From positions 15,303,321 to 15,367,320 of the forward strand of contig CM065699.1 in NCBI GenBank assembly GCA_017654935.2: DNA of 64,000 nt. Reading direction: 5' to 3'. Numbering within the stretch: the stretch's first letter is position 1; each line of letters begins with the position of its first letter. Made by a program: the position numbers and the translations under genes. The notes below the pieces were generated by a model, which saw only the letters and a program-made list of their open reading frames with translations, ran no database searches and was not told where the DNA came from. Below, piece after piece: positions 11,214-22,342 of this stretch. The stretch comes from Phymorhynchus buccinoides. Taxonomy: Eukaryota; Mollusca; Gastropoda; Neogastropoda; Raphitomidae.

Positions 11214-11678
11214 AGGGCTTCGCACACTAGCGTCAAGATCTCGAGATCGCGGCGATTTTTTGCTGCAAGGCACAGTGTGATGCGCCGCTTGCGTGTGAGA
11301 GATTCGCGGCGCGGCAGGATTTTTGATGCGTAGCTGCGCGATTTTTTGTTGCTCGAGAATAGAACCGGCTCTAATTTTGATGCTCAAGATTGCAGAGATC
11401 GTGAACCTAGCCAATCACAACGGACGGAAGGACCATAACTCTGATTGAAGAAAAAAAATGGCAGACTTGCTCGTACCCGAAATAAAGCGTCTGACGCTAG
11501 AGTAATCTTTCCTTGCTTTCCAAATAAGGAAGTTTTCGCGCGACAAGAGGCGAAGCGACAAGAGTCGCGTGTGAAAACACCACTGCCTCGCTACAATGTG
11601 TGCTGTGATGCAGGCATCAACGCGTCAAGGCATTGCTCTGAGAAACAATTGACGCCTGATGCTAGTGTGCGAAGGCCT
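11214..11678. mobile_element. PIF/Harbinger-like MITE with TTA target duplication
   Basis: The ends are inverted: AGGGCTTCGCACACTAGCG... and ...TGCTAGTGTGCGAAGGCCT, flanked by TTA at 11211-11213 and 11679-11681. Intact family R copies give the empty site (cttagTTAggcgc). 465 bp, moderately GC-rich, no transposase. TWA target sites are typical of PIF/Harbinger. Confidence 0.85.
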
Positions 11679-11715
11679 TTAGGCGCAACAGCAGAATGAC
11701 GCATTTGCGCTCATA

Positions 11716-11752
11716 ATGGTCGACTTACGGCGATGATTTGACTGCCAGGCGT

Positions 11753-11799
<47 letters not shown>

Positions 11800-11870
11800 G
11801 GGACTAAGAATATCGCGTGATAAGCCCCTACTGACTGATTGCCCCCTGGCGGTCAAATCCGCGTCCTAAG
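11716..11870. mobile_element. Small MITE with internal GA microsatellite
   Basis: Imperfect inverted ends: ACTTACGGCGATGATTTGAC / GTCAAATCCGCGTCCTAAGT enclose a GA repeat (11756-11797). It is inserted in the same family R copy as the Harbinger-like element. Confidence 0.65.
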
Positions 11871-11934
11871 TAGCTCATTGACAGGAAACTGTATGAGCAA
11901 TCGACGACGATGACGAAGAAGAAGAAGCAGAAGA

Positions 11935-12015
11935 TAATTGGTATTTGGTATTTTCTAGTCATAGAGACTTATCTCTGAAATTTGGGCTGCTCTCCCCCGG
12001 AGAGCGTGTCGCCGC
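11935..12015 (-). mobile_element. SINE family B, 3' fragment
   Basis: Inverse of the SINE B 3' end: tggtatttggtatt tail, then tagagacttatctctg and ctctcccccggagagcg. Truncated. Confidence 0.7.
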
Positions 12016-12478
12016 AATTTAATTTATTTGTATTTTATCGTTTTCTTCTAAATGTCTTGACAATGTCGTTTATCCTTTAACATTAATCATACTGCTCGAT
12101 ATTGCTTTCATCGTCGGCCATATATCATTTTATGAAAGTTTTTGCTAAAAAAAACCAACAACACAAAAACAAGGAAGAGCACAGCTTGTTAGGACGAAAG
12201 AGCCAAGCAAGTTGAGGAGAGAGAGAACCAAGCCAGCAAACAAAGCCAAGGTGCCAACCCACCAGCCAACCCAGTGAGCGAGCAAGCAACTAATACCTAC
12301 CAGTGCTAGAGACAGTCGGGACTGCCGCTGCGCCTGTTCCATGCAACACAGAGAAGCAAGACAGACATACACACTGGCATGCATTTCTACTAGTATTCAG
12401 TTGTGCCGCATGCAACACAGACATAAACAAGTAAGGCACAGATACAAACACAGGTTTAATATACGTATATCTGTATTG

Positions 12479-12717
12479 TTAACCCTTTCACCGCCAGCCA
12501 TCTTTGAGCCCAAAATGTCCATTAAACTTACTTGGATACAGAAAAGATTTCGTCGGTGGGATTTCTCTGCGACAGATTTAGAATAGGGTCAATCCTTACT
12601 GCCCAAATTTAGGAACTCAATATCATTGAATAATAGACCCTGATTTGAAGGGTTTTAATGACATGGGTGTTAAATCATTGTGGTGCAAAAATGCGACATT
12701 GGCGGTGAAAGGGTTAA
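12479..12717. mobile_element. piggyBac-like MITE (family PB1)
   Basis: TTAA at both ends, then the inverted repeat CCCTTTCACCGCCA / TGGCGGTGAAAGGG. 239 bp, AT-rich interior. TTAA targets plus CCC ends are characteristic of the piggyBac superfamily. Other copies: 23165, 28756, 31690, 39026. Confidence 0.87.
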
Positions 12718-13692
12718 AAACTCGGGACTTTACTGGTATTGCACTGCCTCCGGGCATTGCCTCCAGGATCGTTCCCACCATCTTTATATATCTACCAATG
12801 TCCCATATGTGTCTGTTCCAGACCGGTGGACGTTAAACAGATTTTCATTCACAAACACAGGCAACAATTACTACTACTACTACTACTACAGTGGTAGACA
12901 ACTGCCTCTCACATGCTCGCTATCGATAATTCAACAGTGCATTAATGCTACTAGAAGGCATGAGATTTCAATTAAAGGCACGGCCAGAGCATAAAAAGGA
13001 AGGAAGCAAGGCAACTGGCACCAGTTCGCATTGCTGCCGCCGAGAGGAGCACTTCGCCCTTCTTTTTTTCCCTATTGTGCGAGAGGGCTTGTCTCACGCC
13101 GCCTCGCATGTGTCAGAGTAGCATTACCCGATTTTATGGATCAGGTGTTTTGACTTCAAATGCTGCTGCTCAAGCCTGCTCAACCATATTGATATATATA
13201 TATATAATCAGAACCATATTGATCAGATGCCAACATTTGAGTTGTGTTACTACTAATCAGAACCACACTTACCAGGTGCAAATGTTTGTGTTATGTAAAT
13301 ACTGATCAGAACCACACTTACCAGATGCTAATGTTTGTGTTATGTTAATACTGATCAGAACCACATTTACCAGATGCTAAAAATGGTGTTATGTTAAATG
13401 CATATATTTATACAATGTTTACCTTGCATCACATCAAATCATCAACATGATTGAGCACTGGTGTTCCTTTCATCATCATTAACTCATTCATTAATATATA
13501 TCCGGAATTAATAGCTGTCAATTTGATGCATTTGCTTCAAGGGAAGTAAATCTGTGTGCACACCATACCTTGGTCACTTCTAAACTGGCTTCGCTCCCTT
13601 AGACCACAAGTTTGCCTCTGATTTTGCTTTTGTAGTGGATTGTTGTGGGGAAACCAATCAGTGTAGAGTTTTCCTATATAAAGTCTATATAC

Positions 13693-15243
13693 AGTGGTAC
13701 CCCTCTAATAAGACCTTGAAAGTGCGGTGAAAAAAGTCTTATCTGAGGGGTGGTCTTATTAGAGGACCAAGCATCTTTTCCGAGTCGCCATACGCGGCAC
13801 ATACGCGGATTTTCCCGAATCCATTTTAATTTTTTTTTATGCTGGTCGTCACCTGTGCGTGTAGACAGGTCAGGTCAGGTCAGGTAATGAGGGCAACTAG
13901 GCCTCGCGGCCTCTGAAGTGCCCTTTCAATATAGTTTTTTTAGTATTGAGCACAGCTGTGACGGTTTTTGATGACACAATCAGTCATGTTGGTTTCTCAA
14001 TTCTGTCAATTTAGGGTCTTTGTCCAGGAGGTTTTTAAACTGGTTAATGTTTGATGCAAGCTTGATTTGTGCAGAGAGGTTATTCCAATACTTGGCAACT
14101 CTGTTAGCAAAAAAATGTTTTCTAATGTTAGTTCTGCTGTATTGTATTAGTATTTTTAATTCACAGCTTCTAGTTTTCGAATAGTTCGAGAGCTGAAACA
14201 ATCTTTTGTTAGTAAAGTCAGTATTGTTAAAAATTTTGTAAACATTTATCAGGTCTCCTCGCAGCCTCCTGTATTTTAAGGATGGCAAATCCAGCCTGCG
14301 CAGCCTTTCACCATAGTCCTTATATTTAAGAGATTTTATCGTCAATCTCGGAAAAAACGAACTGTTCTCATGTCGAAATTGAAGAATTTAATCAGCCATA
14401 TCACGATCTGACCACTAAATTTCACCACTTTTATGCACATGTGTCATCACTGAGCAGTTTATGATCAAAGTGTGAACTGAAACAGTCGCGATCGTGTTGA
14501 TCTTTACGAACTCTGTGCACACGTAAATGCGAAGTCAATTTCCAAGTTGAAACTAGGTGATCGGTCATACTCCATAAGTTGGAACTCAGTGAATCAGAAT
14601 GGTTTCACTCTACAAAAAAAAAAGTTGAAAAGCAGCTCCTTTCCGCTCGCTATCAGACTGATAAATCGGCGTTAGTGCGTGCACTACAACTCTCGCTGAA
14701 TGCAAACAATTCACAAAATCCGATAAATGAAAGCAGCTGGCGCATTAGCGTTTGCTGTGATTTCGTATCTGCGGTGTATGCGGTGCCATTTTGTCAGCCG
14801 AGTTGTATGCGCGGTAAAAGTTCTGTGCGTGCAAACTGTGACTAAAAATGAACTGCCACAGCGTTACTTTGTCATGTTTTGTGTTGTGTTGTGTCGTTGT
14901 GCATAATCCAGTATTTAGTAGGTCCGTTATGGCGAAGATTAGGTCTGTACTGTTATGTGTAGTTTGTGTGTGAGTGCAACATGGGCCATCGGACCCGTTG
15001 CCATGACTTTCGATCACGAGTTCATCTGCTTTTCATCGAGAGATCGATTTGCACGAACTTGACTGCAAAAAGATAAGATTGTGGTCGCATCTCAACCCCT
15101 GAAATCGGGTCGTAAGTCGGAACTCAGGAAAAGTTGTATTTGCGGCATAGGATATATAGTGGAATGTGTTCGGGAAAAAAAAAAATCGGTCGTATGTGAG
15201 GAGAAGTCGCATTTGCGAGCGTCTTATTAGAGGGGTACCACTG
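13693..15243. mobile_element. TA-flanked 1.55-kb element, pogo/Tc1-like ends
   Basis: Inverted ends CAGTGGTACCCCTCTAATAA / TTATTAGAGGGGTACCACTG with TA on both sides, resembling MITE family P1 but much larger. The interior includes inner copies of the end motif (ggtcttattagagg), a LINE fragment and unassigned sequence; no transposase was recognised. Confidence 0.85.
13868..14345 (-). pseudogene. LINE reverse transcriptase C-terminal fragment with 3' tail
   Basis: The open frame 14345-13980 encodes RLRRLDLPSLKYRRLRGD, LINVYKIFNN and FFANRVAKYWNNL, the typical C-terminus of jockey/CR1-like reverse transcriptases. The 3' untranslated end runs to a (CCTGA)n tail at about 13869-13886. 5'-truncated, no stop inside the remaining frame, so a fairly recent insertion. 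Confidence 0.85.
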
Positions 15244-15566
15244 TAAAAAAAAAAGTCTGATCTACCACTTCCCTTTGTCTAAACCTGAAGTAAAAACCTG
15301 TAATCATCGTTCATTTCTCCTTTTGTTTATGTATATTTTGTTTGTGTGTATGGCTGTAGTGATTTGTGAGTTTTTTTAATAATTCAAAATCGTTGCAATG
15401 CGAATGAGTTAACGAGAAAGATAAGGTCCATGTTACAAATGCATGCCAACTGACAATTGTGTTCAAAGTCTGCCGCTCCCTTTATTTCAAAGGAATGTAC
15501 AGATTGAAATCCAAAATGTCTCCCCAACTGGCTAAAATTCCACTGCAGCATTGCGACACACAAACA

Positions 15567-15940
15567 TGGGTGCAACTCCGCAAAATGAAAAAAAATGAAA
15601 GGCAGGGGTCCAGGGACCCATGGCCCCAGCAGGGTACAGGGACAGAGCCCCGTCGGACGATTCAGGGGGGGCAAATTAAGAGAGAGAGATAACGAGATAG
15701 ACAGACAGTTCAAATGATAGACAGAGACAGTTTGAGTCTGATAAGCCTTGTAAAATTATTACATTGCCTTTGTAAACTTCCACGATAGAGCCACACAGTT
15801 CAAAACGCCCCAAATCGCTTGTTGTCGGGGTTTGGGGAGGGGGGAGGAATAAAAAACACCTGAAATTCAGTTTCTAGTAAAATTAAAAAATACTGAAATC
15901 AGTGTAAAAATGAAAGAGTAGTACCCATGCATGAAGGCAA
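15567..15940 (+). repeat. Dispersed repeat shared with 38391-38740
   Basis: It begins atgggtgcaactccgcaaaa, contains gcagagccccgtcggacg, then a GATA/GACA-rich middle and ttgcctttgtaaacttcc. The partner copy is about 23 kb away in the same gene; a short related piece is at 53848. Confidence 0.85.
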
Positions 15941-16075
15941 CAGACAGGCAGAAAGACACAGGGAACAGGGAACAAGAGACACATGCACCTCAACCAAGTC
16001 AGTGAAGCTTTTCTGCTAATGTTCATGCCAGTTACACAAGCAAGGCACTACTGCTCGTTTAGACAGAGCCTAAGA

Positions 16076-16717
16076 TGTGACCCAGCACCACGAAAGGGAC
16101 ATTAAAAACACACTGACCCACCACGATTAAGTCCCTTGTTTTTTTCTGGGTAGCTGTGGCCCACATACAAATGCCGCCAATTTCAAATTGAGGCTGCTCT
16201 TTAAAATGTTTCGTTTTCAATTTGGGGGTATTTGTATGGGAGTCAAAACAAGATTTCTTACCAGCTATAAGAGGGAAAACCCGTGAAACCCGTGATTATG
16301 ACACGTGATCTGGTGGGTCTATAAGTCACTGGGCTAGTTTCTTACAACAGGCTTGCAAAGTCAAAAATTCCACATTTTTGGTCAATTTTGAGTTAAGGGT
16401 ATTTTTGTGTTGTCTAACATCATATCATTCATATTTATAAAGGATAGTCTTTAATATGGTCTCTAAATGGTATTATAAGTGTTTTAAAATGAGTAGGTCA
16501 ATGTATTTTCTTCAGCTAGGCTAGACTTCGGACTGTTTTCTCAAATTGGCCAACGCTCACCCTACTAACTTTAAATGCTCAAGACTCTGGAACAGAAAAA
16601 GATACAAGAATGGTTGTTGTATCATTAGAAAGAGAATTGTCTGAAGTTTTCAAATGTATAAGTTTCTCAGAATGGTCAGTTTGACACTTAATGTCCCTTT
16701 CGTGGTGCTGGGTCACA
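16076..16717. mobile_element. DNA transposon with 30-bp perfect inverted ends
   Basis: The left end TGTGACCCAGCACCACGAAA is mirrored at the right (TTTCGTGGTGCTGGGTCACA), extending inward through gggacatt. 642 bp, no open frame of note. No clear target duplication seen. A truncated relative lies at 40503-40715. Confidence 0.82.
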
Positions 16718-16914
16718 AATTGTCAGATGGATTAAATTTATCAGATATTAGCTGAATTTAGCAAACGCTTCCTTTCATATATTATGCTACTTTTCATTAC
16801 TTTCCTCAAGCAGCAATATAATGACAAGCAGGCATTAATTAGTTTATCCGCTTATGTATACTGCGCAAAATGCATGAATTTCAACTCTTAAAAAACGCAC
16901 AAACATGAAAAAAA

Positions 16915-16985
16915 GAGTGTGTGTGTGCGCGCGTTTCTGTGTGTGCGTGTGTATGTGTGTATGTGTGTGTGTGTGTGTGTGTGCA
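16915..16985. repeat. GT-rich microsatellite
   Basis: Imperfect GT repeat with GC and TA interruptions. Confidence 0.9.
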
Positions 16986-17289
16986 TGTCTTAAATGTGCA
17001 CATTTCTAAGTTGATGCAATGAATTTTAATGATAATTATTTGGTTAGTATAATTTCGTTTCACACGTTTGATTAATGTTCTTTCAGTTATGTTGTATCTC
17101 TGTCATGTTGTTGCACCTAACCTGAATTTCTCTTTTGGAGATATTAAAGTATACTTGAACTTGAACATGAGTTGCTACAATAATAATACACATAAAACAC
17201 ACATAACAGTGGAACAAGAGGCAAAGCCCTCAAGGCTCACTCGAACAGGCACATGTGGGACAACAACAGATATTGAGGGGGTGTCTAAA

Positions 17290-17390
17290 GTACAAGATTG
17301 CCAATAAAATGAGGGCCAATTTCCTAAACGTGTTATTTATTATCCTTCTTTATTCTTCTCTTGATAACACGTTTAGGCAATTACCCCTTG
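17290..17390. repeat. Inverted repeat (hairpin)
   Basis: ctaaacgtgttat and ataacacgtttag are separated by about 30 bp of T-rich sequence. Possibly a small MITE. Confidence 0.6.
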
Positions 17391-18506
17391 AATAATGACT
17401 TTGAGATGGAGGGTTATAAACATGAGGGGGTGTTTAAAGTACAAATGAAACTATCGTTAATGGATACAACTAAAAAAATAAATTTAAAATCTTTAAAACT
17501 AATAAAAGTGCCCTTGCCGAGAATCATACCCAGAATCATTGGCATGAGAGACAGAAGCTCTACGCAATGAGGCTTTCACTGTGGAATACTTTCTTAACTC
17601 ATGTTGCCTGTTGAATACTCTCTAACCCATCAATCTAAAATGTTATGTTTGGTATCTGCTTACAGTGTTGTTTTAAGTATTTAATTATCAAAATCATTAA
17701 TGTTTGAAAGCTTGCATAGACATCTATAAATGTGCACAGTTTGATCGATGAACGCCTTTTAGATACCGAGAAAAAGCCAACGTTAAACTTTGGACCACGG
17801 ACGCAACACACACACACACACACAACCGAACAATTATCATACCATAAACTCACTTCGTGTTAATCCAAAAAGAGAAAAGGAGCAGCCTTTGCAAAGCTGC
17901 AGATGATTCTGGGGTTTCTACACATTTTCAAGAATTAAGCTTAAAAAAGCATAAAACAATGGTAACATCTAAAGCACACAAAGAAAAAAGGTTGTGTATC
18001 CTCTGCACAACTGTGAACAGCAAAAGCCTTAAGGGGACGAAACGCATGCAAAATTAACACCATCTAAAACAAACAAAACAACAAACAAATACATAAAATA
18101 TATTACTGACAATACACAAATCAATAAAAACATTTTCGAAAAAATATGACTTATGGAACAATACAAATAACATATAATAAAAAAAAAAATCATACTCCCT
18201 ATTTCACACCCAGCTTGCAAAGAACAAAAAGCTTGCAGGGAGGTAAAGTGAGATTAAAAAAGAAAAAAAGAAACAGACAAATTAAAGGGTATACCCTTCG
18301 CACAGTTGCAGCAAAGTGTAAGTTTTTACTCTAAACACTGCAACAACCAACAACAAAAACTCAGCCAGGAAGAGAAGCATGCAACAACACTAACACCTAA
18401 AGCACACAAGGGACTAAAAACGAGGGAACAAGGACAAAAAGTCAATCACAGTAGCAACGTCCGAAGGGCAGCACTAGCAAAATGTGAAGGAAGAAAGGAG
18501 TGCTAC

Positions 18507-18655
18507 CCTCTGAACGGCAGCGCAGGAAGACTCTGTGATCTTGTCCACCCAGTCCTTCATGTCCTCCTCCGTGTCCACCAGAACCTCAAAAGGCAGGGTC
18601 AGCTGCCGAGTCACGATGCGGAAGGCAAACTTGTCCTGCCTGGGTGCTAAGGGCT
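18507..18655 (-). CDS. PLCG: PLC gamma exon v: split PH domain, second half
   Basis: Acceptor tgacag, donor GAGG/gtagca; 2 nt + 49 codons. It encodes DKFAFRIVTRQLTLPFEVLV and DTEEDMKDWVDKITES, matching LFVFSISMPS...DSQEELQDWVKKIRE. The conserved PH C-terminal helix tryptophan is present. A 12.3-kb intron separates it from the next exon. Confidence 0.95.
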
Positions 18656-19110
18656 CTGTCATAATACAACAGGATTTATATTGTTTATAGACATTTTGTT
18701 GTTAGGTTGAGGGTTTTTTGTTTGTCTTTAGTAATAATACACAAAAGAAGCATTAGCAAACTAGTCTACCCTGCAACAAAACATAACCATTCCTACAGTT
18801 ACATGAGGTTTTGAATACTTCAGAGGCATCTATGATGTACATACTATAGTGTCTGCGGAAACAAAAAAGCAAAGGGTGAATTTTTTTGGGGGGTTGTCTG
18901 CGGGTTGTTTTGTTTTTTAAGTGGCAGCCCAAACACCAACCACATCCTGCAGAGCTGTCCTCCATTTGGCTTGAACTGTGGCGCAGACTTGAGGCATTCT
19001 GGGAAAAGCTGAGGGGGACATGTTGCAGCGCTGCACCTAACTGCAAGAATTGTCAGTTGCACCGGATTGAATATCTAATTCTGGACGGGAGCGAACAGGA
19101 TCCTTTGAGT

Positions 19111-20995
19111 TTGAGCCCACCTAAAAATGTGACAGTATACTGAGCCCCCCTACAAATGTGACAGTATACTGAGCCCCCCTACAAATGTGACAGTCTACTG
19201 AGCCCCCTACAAATGTGACAGTCTACTGAGCCCCCCATACAAATGTGACAGTATACTGAGCCCCCCTACAAATGTGACAGTATACTGAGCCCCCTACAAA
19301 TGTGACAGTATACTGAGCCCCCCTACAAATGTGACAGTATACTGAGCCCCCTACAAATGTGACAGTCTACTGAGCCCCCTACAAATGTGACAGTCTACTG
19401 AGCCCCCTACAAATGTGACAGTATACTGAGCCCCCTACAAATGTGACAGTATACTGAAACCCCCTACAAATGTGACAGTCTACTGAGCCCCCTACAAATG
19501 TGACAGTATACTGAGCCCCCTACAAATGTGACAGTATACTGAAACCCCCTACAAATGTGACAGTCTACTGAAACCCCCTACAAATGTGACAGTATACTGA
19601 GCCCCCTACAAATGTGACAGTATACTGAGCCCCCCTACAAATGTGACAGTATACTGAACCCCCTACAAATGTGACAGTATACTGAAACCCCCTACAAATG
19701 TGACAGTATACTGAAACCCCCTACAAATGTGACAGTATACTGAAACCCCCTACAAATGTGACAGTATACTGAAACCCCCTACAAATGTGACAGTATACTG
19801 AAACCCCCTACAAATGTGACAGTATACTGAGCCCCCTACAAATGTGACAGTATACTGAACCCCCTACAAATGTGACAGTATACTGAACCCCCTACAAATG
19901 TGACAGTATACTGAGCCCCCTACAAATGTGACAGTATACTGAGCCCCCCTACAAATGTGACAGTATACTGAGCCCCCCTACAAATGTGACAGTATACTGA
20001 GCCCCCCTACAAATGTGACAGTATACTGAGCCCCCCTACAAATGTGACAGTATACTGAGCCCCCTACAAATGTGACAGTATACTGAGCCCCCTACAAATG
20101 TGACAGTATACTGAAACCCCCTACAAATGTGACAGTATACTGAGCCCCCCTACAAATGTGACAGTATACTGAGCCCCCCTACAAATGTGACAGTATACTG
20201 AGCCCCCCTACAAATGTGACAGTATACTGAGCCCCCATACAAATGTGACAGTATACTGAGCCCCCCTACAACTGTGACAGCATACTGAGCCCCCCTACAA
20301 ATGTGACAGTATACTGAGCCCCATACAAATGTGACAGTATACTGAGCCCCATACAAATGTGACAGTATATTGAGCCCCATACAAATGTGTGACAGTGACA
20401 TATTGAGCCCCATACAACTGTGACAGTATATTGAGCCCCATACAACTGTGACAGTATATTGAGCCCCATACAAATGTGACAGTATATTGAGCCCCATACA
20501 AATGTGACAGTATATTGAGCCCCATACAAATGTGACAGTATATTGAGCCCCATACAAATGTGACAGTATACTGAGCCCCATACAAATGTGACAGTATACT
20601 GAGCCCCATACAAATGTGACAGTATATTGAGCCCCATACAACTGTGACAGTATATTGAGCCCCATACAAATGTGACAGTATATTGAGCCCCATACAAATG
20701 TGACAGTATATTGAGCCCCATACAACTGTGACAGTATATTGAGCCCCATACAAATGTGACAGTATATTGAGCCCCATACAAATGTGACAGTATATTGAGC
20801 CCCATACAAATGTGACAGTATACTGAGCCCTCCTACAAATGTGACAGTATACTGAGCCCCATACAACTGACAGTATATTGAGCCCCATACAAATGTGACA
20901 GTATACTGAGCCCCCCTACAAATGTGACAGTCTACTGAGCCCCATACAAATGTGACAGTATACTGAGCCCCCCTACAAATGTGACAGACAGTCTA
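19111..20995. repeat. 28-bp minisatellite, about 66 copies
   Basis: The unit is close to ACTGAGCCCC-CTACAAATGTG-ACAGTAT. Variants (GAGCCCCCC, GAAACCCCC, GAGCCCCATA) occur in blocks, so the array grew by local amplification. It begins next to the donor of the SH3 exon u. The long open frame on the minus strand is a product of the repeat. Confidence 0.97.
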
Positions 20996-21000
20996 CTGAC

Positions 21001-21155
21001 CGACGTAGCACCCCTGGACATCGATGCTGCCTTGCTGCAGGGACCCGAGGGGCATGGAGTCCATGCTAGACTCACTGCTCTGCCCCTCCTCCATCTCCTC
21101 CACGAAGTTGGCAGGGAACAGGTGCTGCTTCTTGGACCCGTAGTCACCTCTCCAC
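21001..21155 (-). CDS. PLCG: PLC gamma exon u: SH3 domain, second half
   Basis: Acceptor gtgcag, donor GTCG/gtcagt. One nucleotide completes Trp, then WRGDYGSKKQHLFPANFVEE, followed by a linker ending PLGSLQQGSIDVQGCYV that aligns with SPLGDLLRGVLDVPACQI. The usual PSNYV is PANFV. The acceptor and first ~75 nt are repeated three times upstream in the transcript (117-bp unit). The 28-bp minisatellite starts about 10 nt past the donor. Confidence 0.95.
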
Positions 21156-21455
21156 CTGCACACAGTGGATTGAATTGTACTGTACTGTACTGTGCTCTGC
21201 CCCTCCTCCATCTCCTCCATGAAGTTGGCAGGGAACAGGTGCTGCTTCTTGGACCTGTAGTCACCTCTCCACCTGCACACAGTGGATTGAATTGTACTGT
21301 ACTGTACTGTGCTCTGCCCCTCCTCCATCTCCTCCACGAAGTTGGCAGGGAACAGGTGCTGCTTCTTGGACCCGTAGTCACCTCTCCACCTGCACACAGT
21401 GGATTGAATTGTACTGTACTGTACTGTGCTCTGCCCCTCCTCCATCTCCTCTGAT
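21156..21455 (-). repeat. In-frame 117-bp tandem copies of SH3 exon u 5' end plus acceptor
   Basis: Copies of the first ~75 nt of exon u with its gtgcag acceptor are spaced exactly 117 bp apart (positions 21081, 21198, 21315, 21432 for the same motif). The frame is open from 21496 down to the true exon, so each copy would add 39 residues including WRGDYGSKKQHLFPANF. Confidence 0.95.
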
Positions 21456-21708
21456 AGGAGAATTTCTATATTTGTGTTGGTTTGTGCACATACCATTTTC
21501 TCTGCGGCTTATAAACTGGTGCGGCTTATATGTGAATAAATACTTAATATTTTGTAAAATTAAGGGGTGCAGCTTATATACAGGTGCGTCTTTTTTCAGT
21601 TTTTATCGTAGATAGACACTTGTCAGCAAGGATCAAAGCTCGGTAAAAAATGTTGCAATCCATGAGCTGAAAATGAAGGTACGTAGTAGTCCAAGGAAGA
21701 CTACTCAC

Positions 21709-21812
21709 CATCCCCCGTCTTGTCGACTGACGTTGGTGATTATGGCCCCTTTGCAGAACGACAGCTCGTCGTCTCGGTTGGCGTTGTGGTCGTGTAGGGC
21801 CTTCACTCGCAA
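21709..21812 (-). CDS. PLCG: PLC gamma exon t: SH3 domain, first half
   Basis: Acceptor ttacag, donor GGATG/gtgagt. 34 codons encode [19 protein letters not shown] and [13 protein letters not shown]. This is the RT loop of the SH3. The canonical ALYDY (ALFDY in PLCG1) reads ALHDH here: both aromatic positions are histidine. The donor splits the first Trp of the WW pair. Confidence 0.95.
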
Positions 21813-22284
21813 CTGTAAAACACAACAAAAACTATATAAACTACAGCGTAAAAACGCTACATCACCAGCTGTGCGGCAGCATTTTTGACTCCAGTGACCT
21901 TGACCTTTGATCAATGACCTTCATTTTTTAACTTGGCCTAGATGTCCTAACTACCTAGTCGCAGTCCTAGGTCCCTCCGTTCAAATGCTACACGGTAACA
22001 CAGACACACACATACATAGTCAGCCAGCCAGGAACAGACAGACAAACACCGCTGAAAACATTAACCAGCTTTCACATTGCGGCTGGTTAATAACTGGATA
22101 CAGTTGGAAGGATCGTAAGGGTGTACAACAAACTACAGAAATATATGCAAAACTAACACGAAAGATAACGGCCCAAAAGTGTGCTATGTTAAATTTCACA
22201 CCTCACCTCTTTCACTCCCTCTTTTTTTCTGTGCCCCCTCCACTCTTTCTCTCTTTTTTTCTATCCTTTCCCCCCTTCCCTTTC

Positions 22285-22342
22285 TCTCCCTCTCTCTCTC
22301 TTTCCCCCCTCACCCCCCCCCTCTCTCTCTCTCTCTCTGTAC
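22285..22342. repeat. CT-rich tract at the donor of exon s
   Basis: CT repeat directly abutting the donor gtacag of the linker exon. It would be GA-rich in the transcript. Confidence 0.9.

Larger units (their letters stand above)
10975..11938 (+). repeat. Dispersed ~320-bp repeat (family R), split by two MITEs
   Basis: It starts ccccgtggggatacc, includes cttgtaacttcctctaatctg and gccgaagatggacatgctg, and ends tgacaggaaactg plus a GAA-rich tail. Segments 10975-11213, 11679-11714 and 11876-11938 are the repeat; the gaps are inserted elements. Other copies: 29400-29715, 41500-41850, 46262-46552, 53390-53690, 54540-54710, 54831-55140. Confidence 0.82.
13479..15412. mobile_element. TTAA-flanked MITE (family PB2) carrying a nested element
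   Basis: Outer ends TTAACTCATTC and GAATGAGTTAA. The uninterrupted relative at 27408-27697 is 290 bp. This copy is enlarged by the insertion at 13693-15243. Confidence 0.88.

Noticed and set aside
18886..19143. 85-residue plus-strand frame
   Set aside because: Opposite strand to the gene, no domain, runs into the minisatellite.
20150..20866. 238-residue open frame on the minus strand with repeats like GAQYTVTFVW
   Set aside because: It is a direct product of the 28-bp minisatellite, with comparable frames in all three registers and no start context or domain.
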